DNA of 24,460 nucleotides from CAYRMV01 sp964425255 (GTDB taxonomy: Bacteria; Bacteroidota; Bacteroidia; Flavobacteriales_D; Crocinitomicaceae). This document shows positions 1 through 5,902 of this stretch, in pieces (the stretch's first letter is position 1; the number at the start of each line of letters is the position of its first letter). The stretch is from the NCBI GenBank assembly GCA_964425255.1, contig CAYRMV010000039.1:1-24460 (forward strand). The letters run 5' to 3'. The translations under genes were made by a program, and so were the position numbers. The notes beneath the pieces are model-generated. The model was not told where the DNA came from, searched no databases, and saw only the letters and a list, made by a program, of their open reading frames with translations.

Positions 1-416
1 CAGTGAGACAAGGAATGGATTTATCCGTTCTGTATTGGGATGGATTTGGAAACAAACTAGATCCAACGAAATTGAAGAAGGGAAGTGATTTTTCAGTTCA
101 AGTAAAAATAAAAAATACAAGTTATATTCCTTTAAAAGAAATTGCTGTTTCACAGTTATTTCCGAGTGGATGGGAGATATTGAATGATCGGTTGGATGCA
201 CGTTCATCGCATAACGAAACGCGTTACCAAGATATTCGGGATGATCGGGTTTTATCTTACCTTGATTTGGAGCCTGGAGAAACAAAAACTTTTCAAATTC
301 GCTTGAATGCTACGTATGTTGGAAAATATTACCTACCAAGCATATACGCTGAAACCATGTATGATCGAAGTAAACGAGGCTTAATCCCTGGTTGTTGGGT
401 GGAAGTCAATCCTTGA
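1..416 (+). CDS. Alpha-2-macroglobulin family protein, C-terminal end (5' truncated by window)
   Basis: The reading frame is open from the left edge and ends at TGA 414-416, so only the last ~138 residues are present. They match the C-terminal receptor-binding-like (MG10) domain of bacterial alpha-2-macroglobulins: an 'FPSGWEI' strand, 'YQDIRDDRVLSY', a glycine-glutamate turn 'EPGETKTF', then 'RLNATYVGKYYLPSIYAE' and a tryptophan-containing terminal strand. These proteins are large (about 1,800-1,900 residues in Bacteroidetes), exported, usually lipid-anchored periplasmic traps that inhibit proteases. The methionine near the edge (a GTG codon at 3) is internal, not a start. Domain identity is recognised from the sequence; the protease-trap role is family knowledge. 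The thioester region lies outside the window and cannot be checked. Confidence 0.85.
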   Translation, partial: VRQGMDLSVLYWDGFGNKLDPTKLKKGSDFSVQVKIKNTSYIPLKEIAVSQLFPSGWEILNDRLDARSSHNETRYQDIRDDRVLSYLDLEPGETKTFQIRLNATYVGKYYLPSIYAETMYDRSKRGLIPGCWVEVNP

Positions 417-570
417 TTTTGTAAAGGAAATGTTGATTTTCAAAATTAAGAAATCAAGTTTTAGGTCGACAGTTTGAGAACTAAATGAAGGTTTTACTCT
501 AAGGATATTTTGCGAAATAGAATTAGGGTAGAATCTTTGTTTGGTTTAATTTTGAGTGGGAAATAAATCA

Positions 571-667
571 GCAGAGGGCGCAGAGTTTGGATTAACCGTA
601 AAGGGCGCAGAAGACGCAGAGTATGGTTTAACCGCAGAGGATGGATTAATCGCAAAGGAATGGTTTA
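571..667. repeat. Degenerate direct repeats of an 'accgcagagg(gcgcagag)' unit
   Basis: The tract consists of four imperfect units: gcagagggcgcagag + tttggattaacc (571-597), gtaaagggcgcagaagacgcagag + tatggtttaacc (598-633), gcagagg + atggattaatc (634-651), and gcaaagg + aatggttta (652-667). Each pairs a purine-rich GCAGAGG-type core with a TGG(A/T)TTAACC-like tail. It lies between the alpha-2-macroglobulin gene and the convergent lipoprotein gene, whose TAA stop (665-667) is formed by the last unit. Similar 'cgcagagg' tracts are known as dispersed intergenic repeats in several bacterial groups. Function is unknown. Confidence 0.6.
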
Positions 668-1240
668 TCTATACCAATTATTTTTCATTGGACCGAAAGC
701 ATCTATGAGTTGGTTCAGAGCATCTGTTGATTTGGGTTGTTGTGGAAATCCATTTTGGTAAAAAGTGGAATCCAATATTTCTCCTTTGAAATGATAGGTA
801 ATCCACCAACCTTCTTTGTTTCCAGATTTATATTTTCCTTTATACTTTGGTACGCCAGTTTCGTTATCATATTGAATAACAGTACCATTTCCGTTCAATA
901 GTTTTCCAAAAGGCAAAGCTTTTCCATTGGTGTCTTTGACGAATAATATTTCCATTAGTCGGTCATTTTGATGCACAACTTTGGATTTTATTTTTCCATT
1001 TGGATAATAAAAAGTGCATTGAAAAATCGAATCGCTTCCTTGAGAATATACTTTAATGAACGATTCTAAAGTTGATTTATTCCCTGAAATTCGTTCATTC
1101 CAATAGTTTTTTACTGTGTAATGATACTTCTTTTCATTGCTACAACTCATCATGAAAATCATTAGTAAAAGGAAAACAAAATATATTTTTTGCAAACTGA
1201 ATAAAATTAGGTTTAAATAAAAATCCCCTCCATTTTTCAT
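665..1240 (-). CDS. YwqK/MORN-repeat-like lipoprotein
   Basis: This 191-residue protein opens with a hydrophobic segment (about residues 9-30) ending in a lipobox-like 'MMSC', so Cys33 is the likely lipidated residue and the protein should be an inner- or outer-membrane lipoprotein. The body carries MORN_2/YwqK-type repeats: 'YYPNGKIKSK' near residues 78-87, then 'GNGTVIQYD' and 'KYKGKYKSGNKEGWWITYHFKGE', followed by 'STFYQNG'. Such repeats are common in Bacteroidetes proteins annotated 'toxin-antitoxin YwqK family antitoxin', a name that is not a demonstrated function here. The gene is 30 bp downstream of the methyltransferase on the same strand and may be the last gene of that operon. An inner Met27 would also leave a short signal peptide. 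The biological role is unknown. Confidence 0.7.
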   Translation of the reverse strand: MKNGGDFYLNLILFSLQKIYFVFLLLMIFMMSCSNEKKYHYTVKNYWNERISGNKSTLESFIKVYSQGSDSIFQCTFYYPNGKIKSKVVHQNDRLMEILFVKDTNGKALPFGKLLNGNGTVIQYDNETGVPKYKGKYKSGNKEGWWITYHFKGEILDSTFYQNGFPQQPKSTDALNQLIDAFGPMKNNWYR

Positions 1241-1270
1241 GAGAGGATTGACAATTTAATCTGATTATTT

Positions 1271-1984
1271 TTATTCGGGCAAGGTGATTTCTGCCAGGAA
1301 ATGGTCGTCCTTATCGTAAATTTTGCGTGCTTTCAATCCTACCTTTTGAGCCGCTTGAAACAAATTATCAAAATCTACATACAACCAATCAAACCAAGGT
1401 CCGATTTCTTTTTTGTATTTCATTTGAAAACGGAAATTTCCGTAGTATTCAGAATTCAAATCTACCCACAAAGCACCGTCTTCGTCTTCATACAAATAAC
1501 GAATATCCGAAGAATCACACAAGATTTTTCCACCCGGATTTAATAGTGATTTTGCATGAAGTAAGGTTTTTTCCAAATTGGATAAAGTTCCTGCAATTCC
1601 GATTCCATTCATGAGTAGGAGCAAGGTGTCGTATTTTTCGTTTTTTAGATCGAAAAAATTCATTTGTCTTGCATCCAATTCCATGCTTTTCATGTAAGCA
1701 ACAGCTCCTTCCGAAATATCGATTGCTTTTACTTTTTTGCCCATTTCGTGTAAATACAGTGCGTGTGAACCTGCACCTGCGCCTACATCTAAGATGGAAC
1801 CTTGGCAGCGATCTAGTGCTAACCATTCAAGTTCTGGCATTTCTTCGTGTTTGCGAAACAAAACTTCAAGTGGAATGATATCATCTTCACAGATATCTGA
1901 ACTAACGATGATGTCGTCTCCTTTGCGTGTGCGTGCGTATTCTAAAATTGCTTTTCCAATTGGATCGCCTGTGTGTTTTGTCAT
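1271..1984 (-). CDS. Class I SAM-dependent methyltransferase
   Basis: The 237-residue product has methyltransferase motif I, 'ILDVGAGAGSH' (residues 64-74), followed by the acidic end of the second strand, 'VKAIDIS', which would bind the SAM ribose. Later come 'DTLLLLMNGIGIAG', a motif IV-like strand, and 'LLNPGGKILCDSSD', the typical loop before strand 5. The fold is a class I Rossmann methyltransferase; the substrate cannot be told. An upstream in-frame GTG would extend it to 254 residues inside the preceding gene. I chose ATG at 1984 because it sits one base after that gene's TAA (taa-a-atg), suggesting translational coupling. It is most likely co-transcribed with the pRiA4b-ORF3-like gene and the CCA-adding enzyme. 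Confidence 0.85.
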   Translation of the reverse strand: MTKHTGDPIGKAILEYARTRKGDDIIVSSDICEDDIIPLEVLFRKHEEMPELEWLALDRCQGSILDVGAGAGSHALYLHEMGKKVKAIDISEGAVAYMKSMELDARQMNFFDLKNEKYDTLLLLMNGIGIAGTLSNLEKTLLHAKSLLNPGGKILCDSSDIRYLYEDEDGALWVDLNSEYYGNFRFQMKYKKEIGPWFDWLYVDFDNLFQAAQKVGLKARKIYDKDDHFLAEITLPE

Positions 1985-1985
1985 T

Positions 1986-2522
1986 TTAATAATCGTATTC
2001 GTCAAAATTGTTGTAATCTTCTTCGTAGTCACCAAATTCGTCTAGATCGTCTTCTTCGTTATCAAACATCATGTCGTCTTCGTCATCAACGTTGATCATG
2101 CGTGAATCTTCTGGTGGAGCCATTCCCACAGCCAATAATGTCGTAGGGGAGTCGATGATTTCTTCGGTGCGTTCAATCAATTCAATTAAGAAAATCCACA
2201 TGCGCATGAAATCGTAAACTAAAATTACTTTTTGGTCATCTTCGTGCATAAATTCACGTAAAACAGCCCCTGACATGACGGATGCAACTTCATCAATTGC
2301 TTCATCACCGTAATTCATATCCATTAAGCTGATTTCGTGTCCTTTATCCCAATTATCATTGGAAATATAAAAGGATGCCATTTGATCTCCTTGAAAGTTG
2401 AAAGCACGGATAATGGCATGATACAAGGATTCGAAATTGTCGTTTTCATCCATGACAATGTCACGAAAGATTTCTGAGTCTTGTTCTGTGTCTAATAATA
2501 CGCGGAATTTTAACGCTCCCAT
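1986..2522 (-). CDS. IS1096 passenger / pRiA4b ORF-3-like protein with acidic tail
   Basis: This 178-residue protein matches the pRiA4b ORF-3-like family (often annotated 'IS1096 element passenger TnpR family protein'): 'KFRVLLD.E..SEIFRDI', the 'SLYHAIIRAFNF' helix, then 'MASFYIS.DNWDKGHEISLMDM' and 'LVYDFMRMWIFLIELIE'. Despite the name, no transposase catalytic residues are visible and no terminal inverted repeats flank it. The last ~35 residues are almost entirely Asp/Glu/Tyr/Asn, an acidic low-complexity tail. It starts 44 bp downstream of the CCA-adding enzyme and its stop is one base before the methyltransferase ATG, so an operon is likely. Function is unknown; the position beside a tRNA-maturation gene suggests a host role rather than transposition, which is inference. 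Confidence 0.8.
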   Translation of the reverse strand: MGALKFRVLLDTEQDSEIFRDIVMDENDNFESLYHAIIRAFNFQGDQMASFYISNDNWDKGHEISLMDMNYGDEAIDEVASVMSGAVLREFMHEDDQKVILVYDFMRMWIFLIELIERTEEIIDSPTTLLAVGMAPPEDSRMINVDDEDDMMFDNEEDDLDEFGDYEEDYNNFDEYDY

Positions 2523-2566
2523 GAGTTTTGTAATTTGGTTCTAAATTAATAAGAAACTGAATATGT

Positions 2567-3982
2567 TTATGCTTCAACTGGATTTAATCCGATTTCTTTA
2601 CCGACTTTTAACATGAATTGATACGCTGGTTCAAATTCATTGGGAATTTCTCCTTCCAATATAGCGTCTTTGATTCGGGTTTTGATTGTCCCGATTTCAG
2701 CTTGAGGACCAATGTTGAATGTTTTCATGATCAATTCACCTGTAACTGGCGGTTGAAAGTTTCGCACCCGATCTTTTTCCTCCACGTCTTTTAATTTCTC
2801 TTTGACTAAGGCGAAATTTTTGCGGTATCGTGCGACTTTGAATTCATTTTTGGAAGTGATATCGGCGTTGCACAAAGTCATTAAATCATCGATGTCATCG
2901 CCCGCTTCGAAGAGCAAACGACGAACAGCTGAATCCGTAACACTTCCTTTTACCAACGAAATAGGACGCAAGTGCAAGCGCACCAATTTTTGGACGTATT
3001 TCATTTTGTGATCGAGTGGCAATTTCAAGTTTTTGAAAATTTTAGGAGTCAATCGAGCACCCAAATCTTCGTGTCCGTGAAAAGTCCACCCAATTTGCGG
3101 ATCAAAACGTTTTGTCGGTGGTTTGGCAATATCGTGCATGATAGCAGCCCAACGCAACCACAGATTATCGGTATTTTCTGAGATATTGTCTAAAACTTCG
3201 AGTGTATGGTAAAAATTGTCTTTGTGTGTTTTTCCATCGATGGTTTCAACTCCATGAAGCGCAATCATTTCCGGGAAAAATTGATGTAACAATTTCGTAT
3301 CAAACAACAATTTGAATCCACGAGAAGGTTCTTTTGCCAAAATGATTTTATTCAATTCATCCAAAATACGTTCCTTCGAAATGATTTCCAAACGGTTTGC
3401 TTGTTCACAAATAGCTTGAAAACTAGCGCCATCAATTCGGAAATCCAGCTGAGTAGCAAAACGAATGGCGCGCATCATCCGAAGTGGATCATCCGAATAC
3501 GTTTGCTCGGGTTCAAGAGGCGTTCGAATCAATTTGTTTTCAAGGTCTTTCAAGCCACCAAATGGATCAATCAATTCGCCAAATGTATCAGGATGTAGGG
3601 AAATCGCAAGCGCATTGATGGTAAAATCACGTCTATTTTGATCGTCTTGTAATGAGCCGTCTTCCACAATCGGTTTACGTGAATCTCGTTGATAAGATTC
3701 TTTTCGAGCCCCGACGAATTCAACGTCGAGATCCTTGTATTTGAATTGAGCTGTACCAAAGTTTTTGAAGAAAGAAACCTTCTTAACGCGCAGTTTTTCA
3801 CCCACTTTTTGAGCAAGGTCAAGGCCTGAACCAACCACTACAATGTCGATGTCTTTGGATGGTCGATCTAAGATTAAATCACGCACAAAACCACCGATAA
3901 CAAAAGCTTGTAAATTTTCATCTTTACAAATTTGTGAAGTCACTTTAAAAACGGGGTGTTTGATGTGTTCTGCGAGATTCAT
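2567..3982 (-). CDS. cca: CCA tRNA nucleotidyltransferase with HD domain
   Basis: The product adds or repairs the 3' CCA of tRNAs using CTP and ATP in the cytoplasm. Numbering from the chosen start (471 residues), it has the class II nucleotidyltransferase head 'IGGFVRD' (GG at 30-31), the metal-binding 'DID' at 44-46, then 'RRDFTINALA', 'DPFGG' and 'DDPLRMMRAIRFA', which are neck and base-recognition motifs. The HD-type phosphohydrolase signature 'HDIAKPPTKRF' starts at 283. Longer starts exist: ATG 3991 and ATG 4033 (488 residues). I chose 3982 because a TATCTTTG -7 box at 4000-4007 lies inside the longer version and family members begin near 'MNLAEHIKHPVFK'. ATG 3991 remains possible. It heads a probable operon with the two genes downstream. 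Confidence 0.92.
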   Translation of the reverse strand: MNLAEHIKHPVFKVTSQICKDENLQAFVIGGFVRDLILDRPSKDIDIVVVGSGLDLAQKVGEKLRVKKVSFFKNFGTAQFKYKDLDVEFVGARKESYQRDSRKPIVEDGSLQDDQNRRDFTINALAISLHPDTFGELIDPFGGLKDLENKLIRTPLEPEQTYSDDPLRMMRAIRFATQLDFRIDGASFQAICEQANRLEIISKERILDELNKIILAKEPSRGFKLLFDTKLLHQFFPEMIALHGVETIDGKTHKDNFYHTLEVLDNISENTDNLWLRWAAIMHDIAKPPTKRFDPQIGWTFHGHEDLGARLTPKIFKNLKLPLDHKMKYVQKLVRLHLRPISLVKGSVTDSAVRRLLFEAGDDIDDLMTLCNADITSKNEFKVARYRKNFALVKEKLKDVEEKDRVRNFQPPVTGELIMKTFNIGPQAEIGTIKTRIKDAILEGEIPNEFEPAYQFMLKVGKEIGLNPVEA

Positions 3983-3999
3983 GCTGTTCATTGCGGGTG

Positions 4000-4007
4000 C
4001 AAAGATA
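4000..4007 (-). promoter_or_regulatory. Bacteroidetes -7 element (TATCTTTG) for cca
   Basis: On the minus strand TATCTTTG is an exact match to TAnnTTTG. It lies 8 nt before ATG 3991 and 17 nt before ATG 3982, so the transcript would have a very short leader. No clear TTTG -33 box is seen 19-21 bp upstream. It argues against the ATG at 4033 as the translation start. Confidence 0.5.
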
Positions 4008-4185
4008 CGGTTTTTAAGTGAAACTTGTGTCATGTCGTTGATTCGTTGGATTAAGCGGAAGAGGAATGGTTTTTATTTGAAAAATGATAGGCAACTAAAA
4101 TAAGTTTAATTAGTTCATTTTTGATCACATAAAATAATTGTTGTTTTACTATTTTTTTATATCTTCAATTACCTAAATTAACTTT

Positions 4186-4482
4186 ATGAGTACTTACAAA
4201 AGTGGCTTTATCCTGCATCGAAATCGAAAAATCCCAGTGATTTGGGACGGCGAACATGCTCAACATATTGCTGAGGAACACATCAAAGACAGAGGATCAC
4301 ACCCTTTGCTTCATGTGAAAATTCAACAATTGGCAAAACAAGTTGAAAAGTGGAATAAAGTAAAGCCAAATTCGAAAAGATATGAAGCTTTAGTGATTGA
4401 GAATAGTACAGGAAATCGTTTTTTGGTAGTTATAGAAATTTGGAGTAAATTCGCATATATTATTACATGTTATAGAAAATGA
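4186..4482 (+). CDS. Small unknown protein, first gene of a toxin-antitoxin-like pair
   Basis: I do not recognise this 98-residue basic protein. It has an N-terminal beta-like strand 'SGFILHRNRKIPVIWDG', a helix with two spaced histidines 'EHAQHIAEEHI', a Lys-rich middle 'QVEKWNKVKPNSKRYEALVI', and two hydrophobic strands 'NRFLVVIEIW' and 'FAYIITCYRK'. A small alpha/beta protein ending in a strand plus 'CYRK' is reminiscent of RelE/BrnT/DUF4258-type RNase toxins, but this is only a shape resemblance and no family motif is decisive. It overlaps the next ORF by 4 bp (ATGA at 4479-4482), as many toxin-antitoxin pairs do. A weak promoter (TTG 4138-4140, N19, TATCTTCA 4160-4167) lies upstream. Confidence 0.6.
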   Translation: MSTYKSGFILHRNRKIPVIWDGEHAQHIAEEHIKDRGSHPLLHVKIQQLAKQVEKWNKVKPNSKRYEALVIENSTGNRFLVVIEIWSKFAYIITCYRK

Positions 4483-4661
4483 GTTATTTAGATAAAATAA
4501 AAAAGTTGTTTGGTGGGAAATTACCCAAGAGTTTTTCACTGCATTTAAAATATGGAGAATACCTACCAAATGAAACCGAATTAGCTGCTAAGGTTTTCTT
4601 TAAGATATTGATGTCAGATGTCGAAGAAAAAAAGAAAGCCAAAGAATTGGGGCTTATTTAA
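4479..4661 (+). CDS. Tiny unknown protein overlapping the preceding gene
   Basis: This 60-residue product has no recognised domain. It begins with a basic amphipathic stretch 'MSYLDKIKKLFGGKLPKSF', has a short 'HLKYGEYLPNETE' turn, then a long predicted helix 'LAAKVFFKILMSDVEEKKKAKELGL'. Its ATG overlaps the stop of the 98-residue ORF by 4 bp (ATGA), so it should be translated by coupling. The size and overlap suit the antitoxin or accessory member of a two-gene module, as in higBA-type order (toxin first), but it shows no DNA-binding motif. Sequence quality (no stops, normal codon use, coupled start) supports a real gene; function is unknown. Confidence 0.5.
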   Translation: MSYLDKIKKLFGGKLPKSFSLHLKYGEYLPNETELAAKVFFKILMSDVEEKKKAKELGLI

Positions 4662-4763
4662 AAGTTATTGGTAATCCCCATTCGATGTAAGGACAATTGA
4701 ATAGCGACACCGACGAGAAGTTTTGAAAAATTAAGATAGTTTCTGCAATTACATAAATTTGAA

Positions 4764-4795
4764 TTTGTCGAATAAAGTCAATTATGTTAACTTTT
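4764..4795 (+). promoter_or_regulatory. Candidate Bacteroidetes promoter for the RhuM-family gene
   Basis: TTTG (4764-4767), a 20-bp spacer and TAACTTTT (4788-4795) match the Bacteroidetes housekeeping consensus TTTG-N19-21-TAnnTTTG except for the last base. The expected transcription start near 4802 leaves a leader of about 9 nt before ATG 4811. Confidence 0.45.
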
Positions 4796-4810
4796 ACAAC
4801 CTAAATTACA

Positions 4811-5659
4811 ATGAAAAATGAAATAATTCTATACAAGCAAAATGAACTTCAAGAACATATTGAGGTAAGAATTGAAAATGACACAGTTTGGCTTAATAGA
4901 CAGCAGTTGTCCCAATTGTTTGAAAGAGATGTAAAAACGATAGGGAAGCATATAACCAATGTTTTGAATGAAGAATTGGCTGGATTTTCAGTTGTCGCAA
5001 AATTTGCGACAACTGCTTCTGATGGTAAGGTTTATCAAACCGAACACTACAATTTAGATATGATAATTTCTATTGGATACCGAGTAAAATCTCAAAAAGG
5101 TATTCAGTTTAGAATTTGGGCAAATCAAATACTAAAAGATTACTTACTAAAAGGTTACTCCATTAACAACCGAATGAACCGAATGGAAGACAATATCGAA
5201 AGCATAAATAAAAAAATAAACCAAATAGACCTCCAACTCAACACGCAACTTATTCCTAACCAAGGTGTTTTTTTCGATGGACAAGTTTTTGATGCTTATG
5301 AATTAGCTTCTAAAATTATTCGCTCGGCAAAAAGTAATATTGTATTGATAGACAACTATATCAACGAAGATACCTTAGCTCATCTGAGCAAAAAACATAA
5401 AAATGTAAAAGTATTGTTGCTCACAAAAAACAATTCTAAAACCATTTCCTTAGATGTAAAAAAAGCCAATGAGCAATATGGCAATTTTAATATGCAACAA
5501 TTCGACAAAAGTCACGACCGATTTTTAATCATCGACCAAACAGATGTGTATCATCTTGGAGCATCTCTTAAAGACTTGGGAAAAAAGTGGTTTGCATTCA
5601 CTAAAATGAACTCAGAATCTGTTGATAGTATATTGAATGCTCTAAAACATAACGGTTGA
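4811..5659 (+). CDS. RhuM-family protein fused to a PLD-like C-terminal domain
   Basis: This 282-residue protein starts with the RhuM (virulence_RhuM) region: 'IENDTVWLNRQQLSQLFERDVKTIGKHI' (about 21-48) looks like a winged-helix/HTH segment, and 'VAKFATTASDGK.YQTEHYNLDMIISIGYRVKSQKG' (62-97) plus 'FRIWANQILKDYLLKGY' are the family hallmarks. A short coiled coil (122-145) links to a second domain (150-282) with 'NIVLIDNYIN', 'VKVLLLTKN' and 'HDRFLIID' (235-242) followed by 'YHLGASLKDLGKKWFAF'. That resembles half of a phospholipase D-like (HKD) fold, with HDR in place of HxK. RhuM genes are mobile and often lie beside restriction-modification genes, which fits the remnant immediately downstream. 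The role is unknown; DNA binding is inferred from the HTH-like region. Confidence 0.8.
   Translation: MKNEIILYKQNELQEHIEVRIENDTVWLNRQQLSQLFERDVKTIGKHITNVLNEELAGFSVVAKFATTASDGKVYQTEHYNLDMIISIGYRVKSQKGIQFRIWANQILKDYLLKGYSINNRMNRMEDNIESINKKINQIDLQLNTQLIPNQGVFFDGQVFDAYELASKIIRSAKSNIVLIDNYINEDTLAHLSKKHKNVKVLLLTKNNSKTISLDVKKANEQYGNFNMQQFDKSHDRFLIIDQTDVYHLGASLKDLGKKWFAFTKMNSESVDSILNALKHNG
4989..5015. repeat. Perfect 13-bp inverted repeat (1-nt centre) inside the RhuM coding region
   Basis: CAGTTGTCGCAAA is followed by a single A and then its exact reverse complement TTTGCGACAACTG. The site encodes the conserved 'VVAKFATT' motif of the RhuM domain. As RNA it could form a 12-bp stem with a 3-nt loop; as DNA it is a full palindrome suited to a dimeric binder. 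Confidence 0.85.
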
Positions 5660-5780
5660 AATGAGGATGTAAAAATGGTTCAAAGATCATGAACTGGACT
5701 TTGAAGATATTTTGTATTATCAGAAGATTATTGTGGCGTTGTCTATGATTTCGAGGTTAATGAGTAAGATTGATAGATAA
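5660..5780 (+). pseudogene. Remnant of a DNA methyltransferase-like C-terminus, frameshifted
   Basis: Directly after the RhuM stop the sequence reads 'NEDVK' in one frame (5660-5674). After a one-base shift near 5671-5675 it reads a 35-codon run starting 'KWFKDHELDFEDILYYQKII' and ending 'SRLMSKIDR' at TAA 5778-5780. The pattern of an acidic 'E.FEDI..YQKI.VAL' helix ending in 'M..ID' resembles the extreme C-termini of N6-adenine DNA methyltransferases of type I/ISP-like restriction systems. I recall this resemblance rather than having searched it. There is no start codon for the fragment and no upstream remainder, so it looks like decay left by loss or replacement of a restriction gene. Confidence 0.4.
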
Positions 5781-5843
5781 GATTAGGATTCAATGATAAT
5801 CCTATTTTAGAAAATTTGAATGACTAATAATTTCAACAAATCC

Positions 5844-5877
5844 AAAAAGCTGCCCCAATTTCTCAGGACAGCTCTTT
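5844..5877 (-). terminator. Rho-independent terminator of the efflux operon
   Basis: Read on the minus strand, AGCTGTCC (5873-5866) pairs with GGGCAGCT (5855-5848), including one G-U pair, around a 10-nt loop, and is followed by a T run. It lies 26 bp past the stop of the RND permease gene (5903) and closes the operon before the accessory island. Confidence 0.75.
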
Positions 5878-5902
5878 GTTTTATACTAAGTTTTCTTGTG
5901 CT

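Noticed and set aside
433..457. AT-only hairpin (TTGATTT / AAATCAA) after the alpha-2-macroglobulin gene
   Set aside because: The stem is short and contains a single G-C step on each side, and no strong T run follows; too weak to call a terminator.
1737..2045. 102-codon plus-strand open frame across the methyltransferase start
   Set aside because: It is antisense to the methyltransferase motif I region and has no protein features of its own.
1986..2522. Insertion sequence
   Set aside because: Only the IS1096-passenger-like name suggests it; no transposase, inverted repeats or target duplication is visible.
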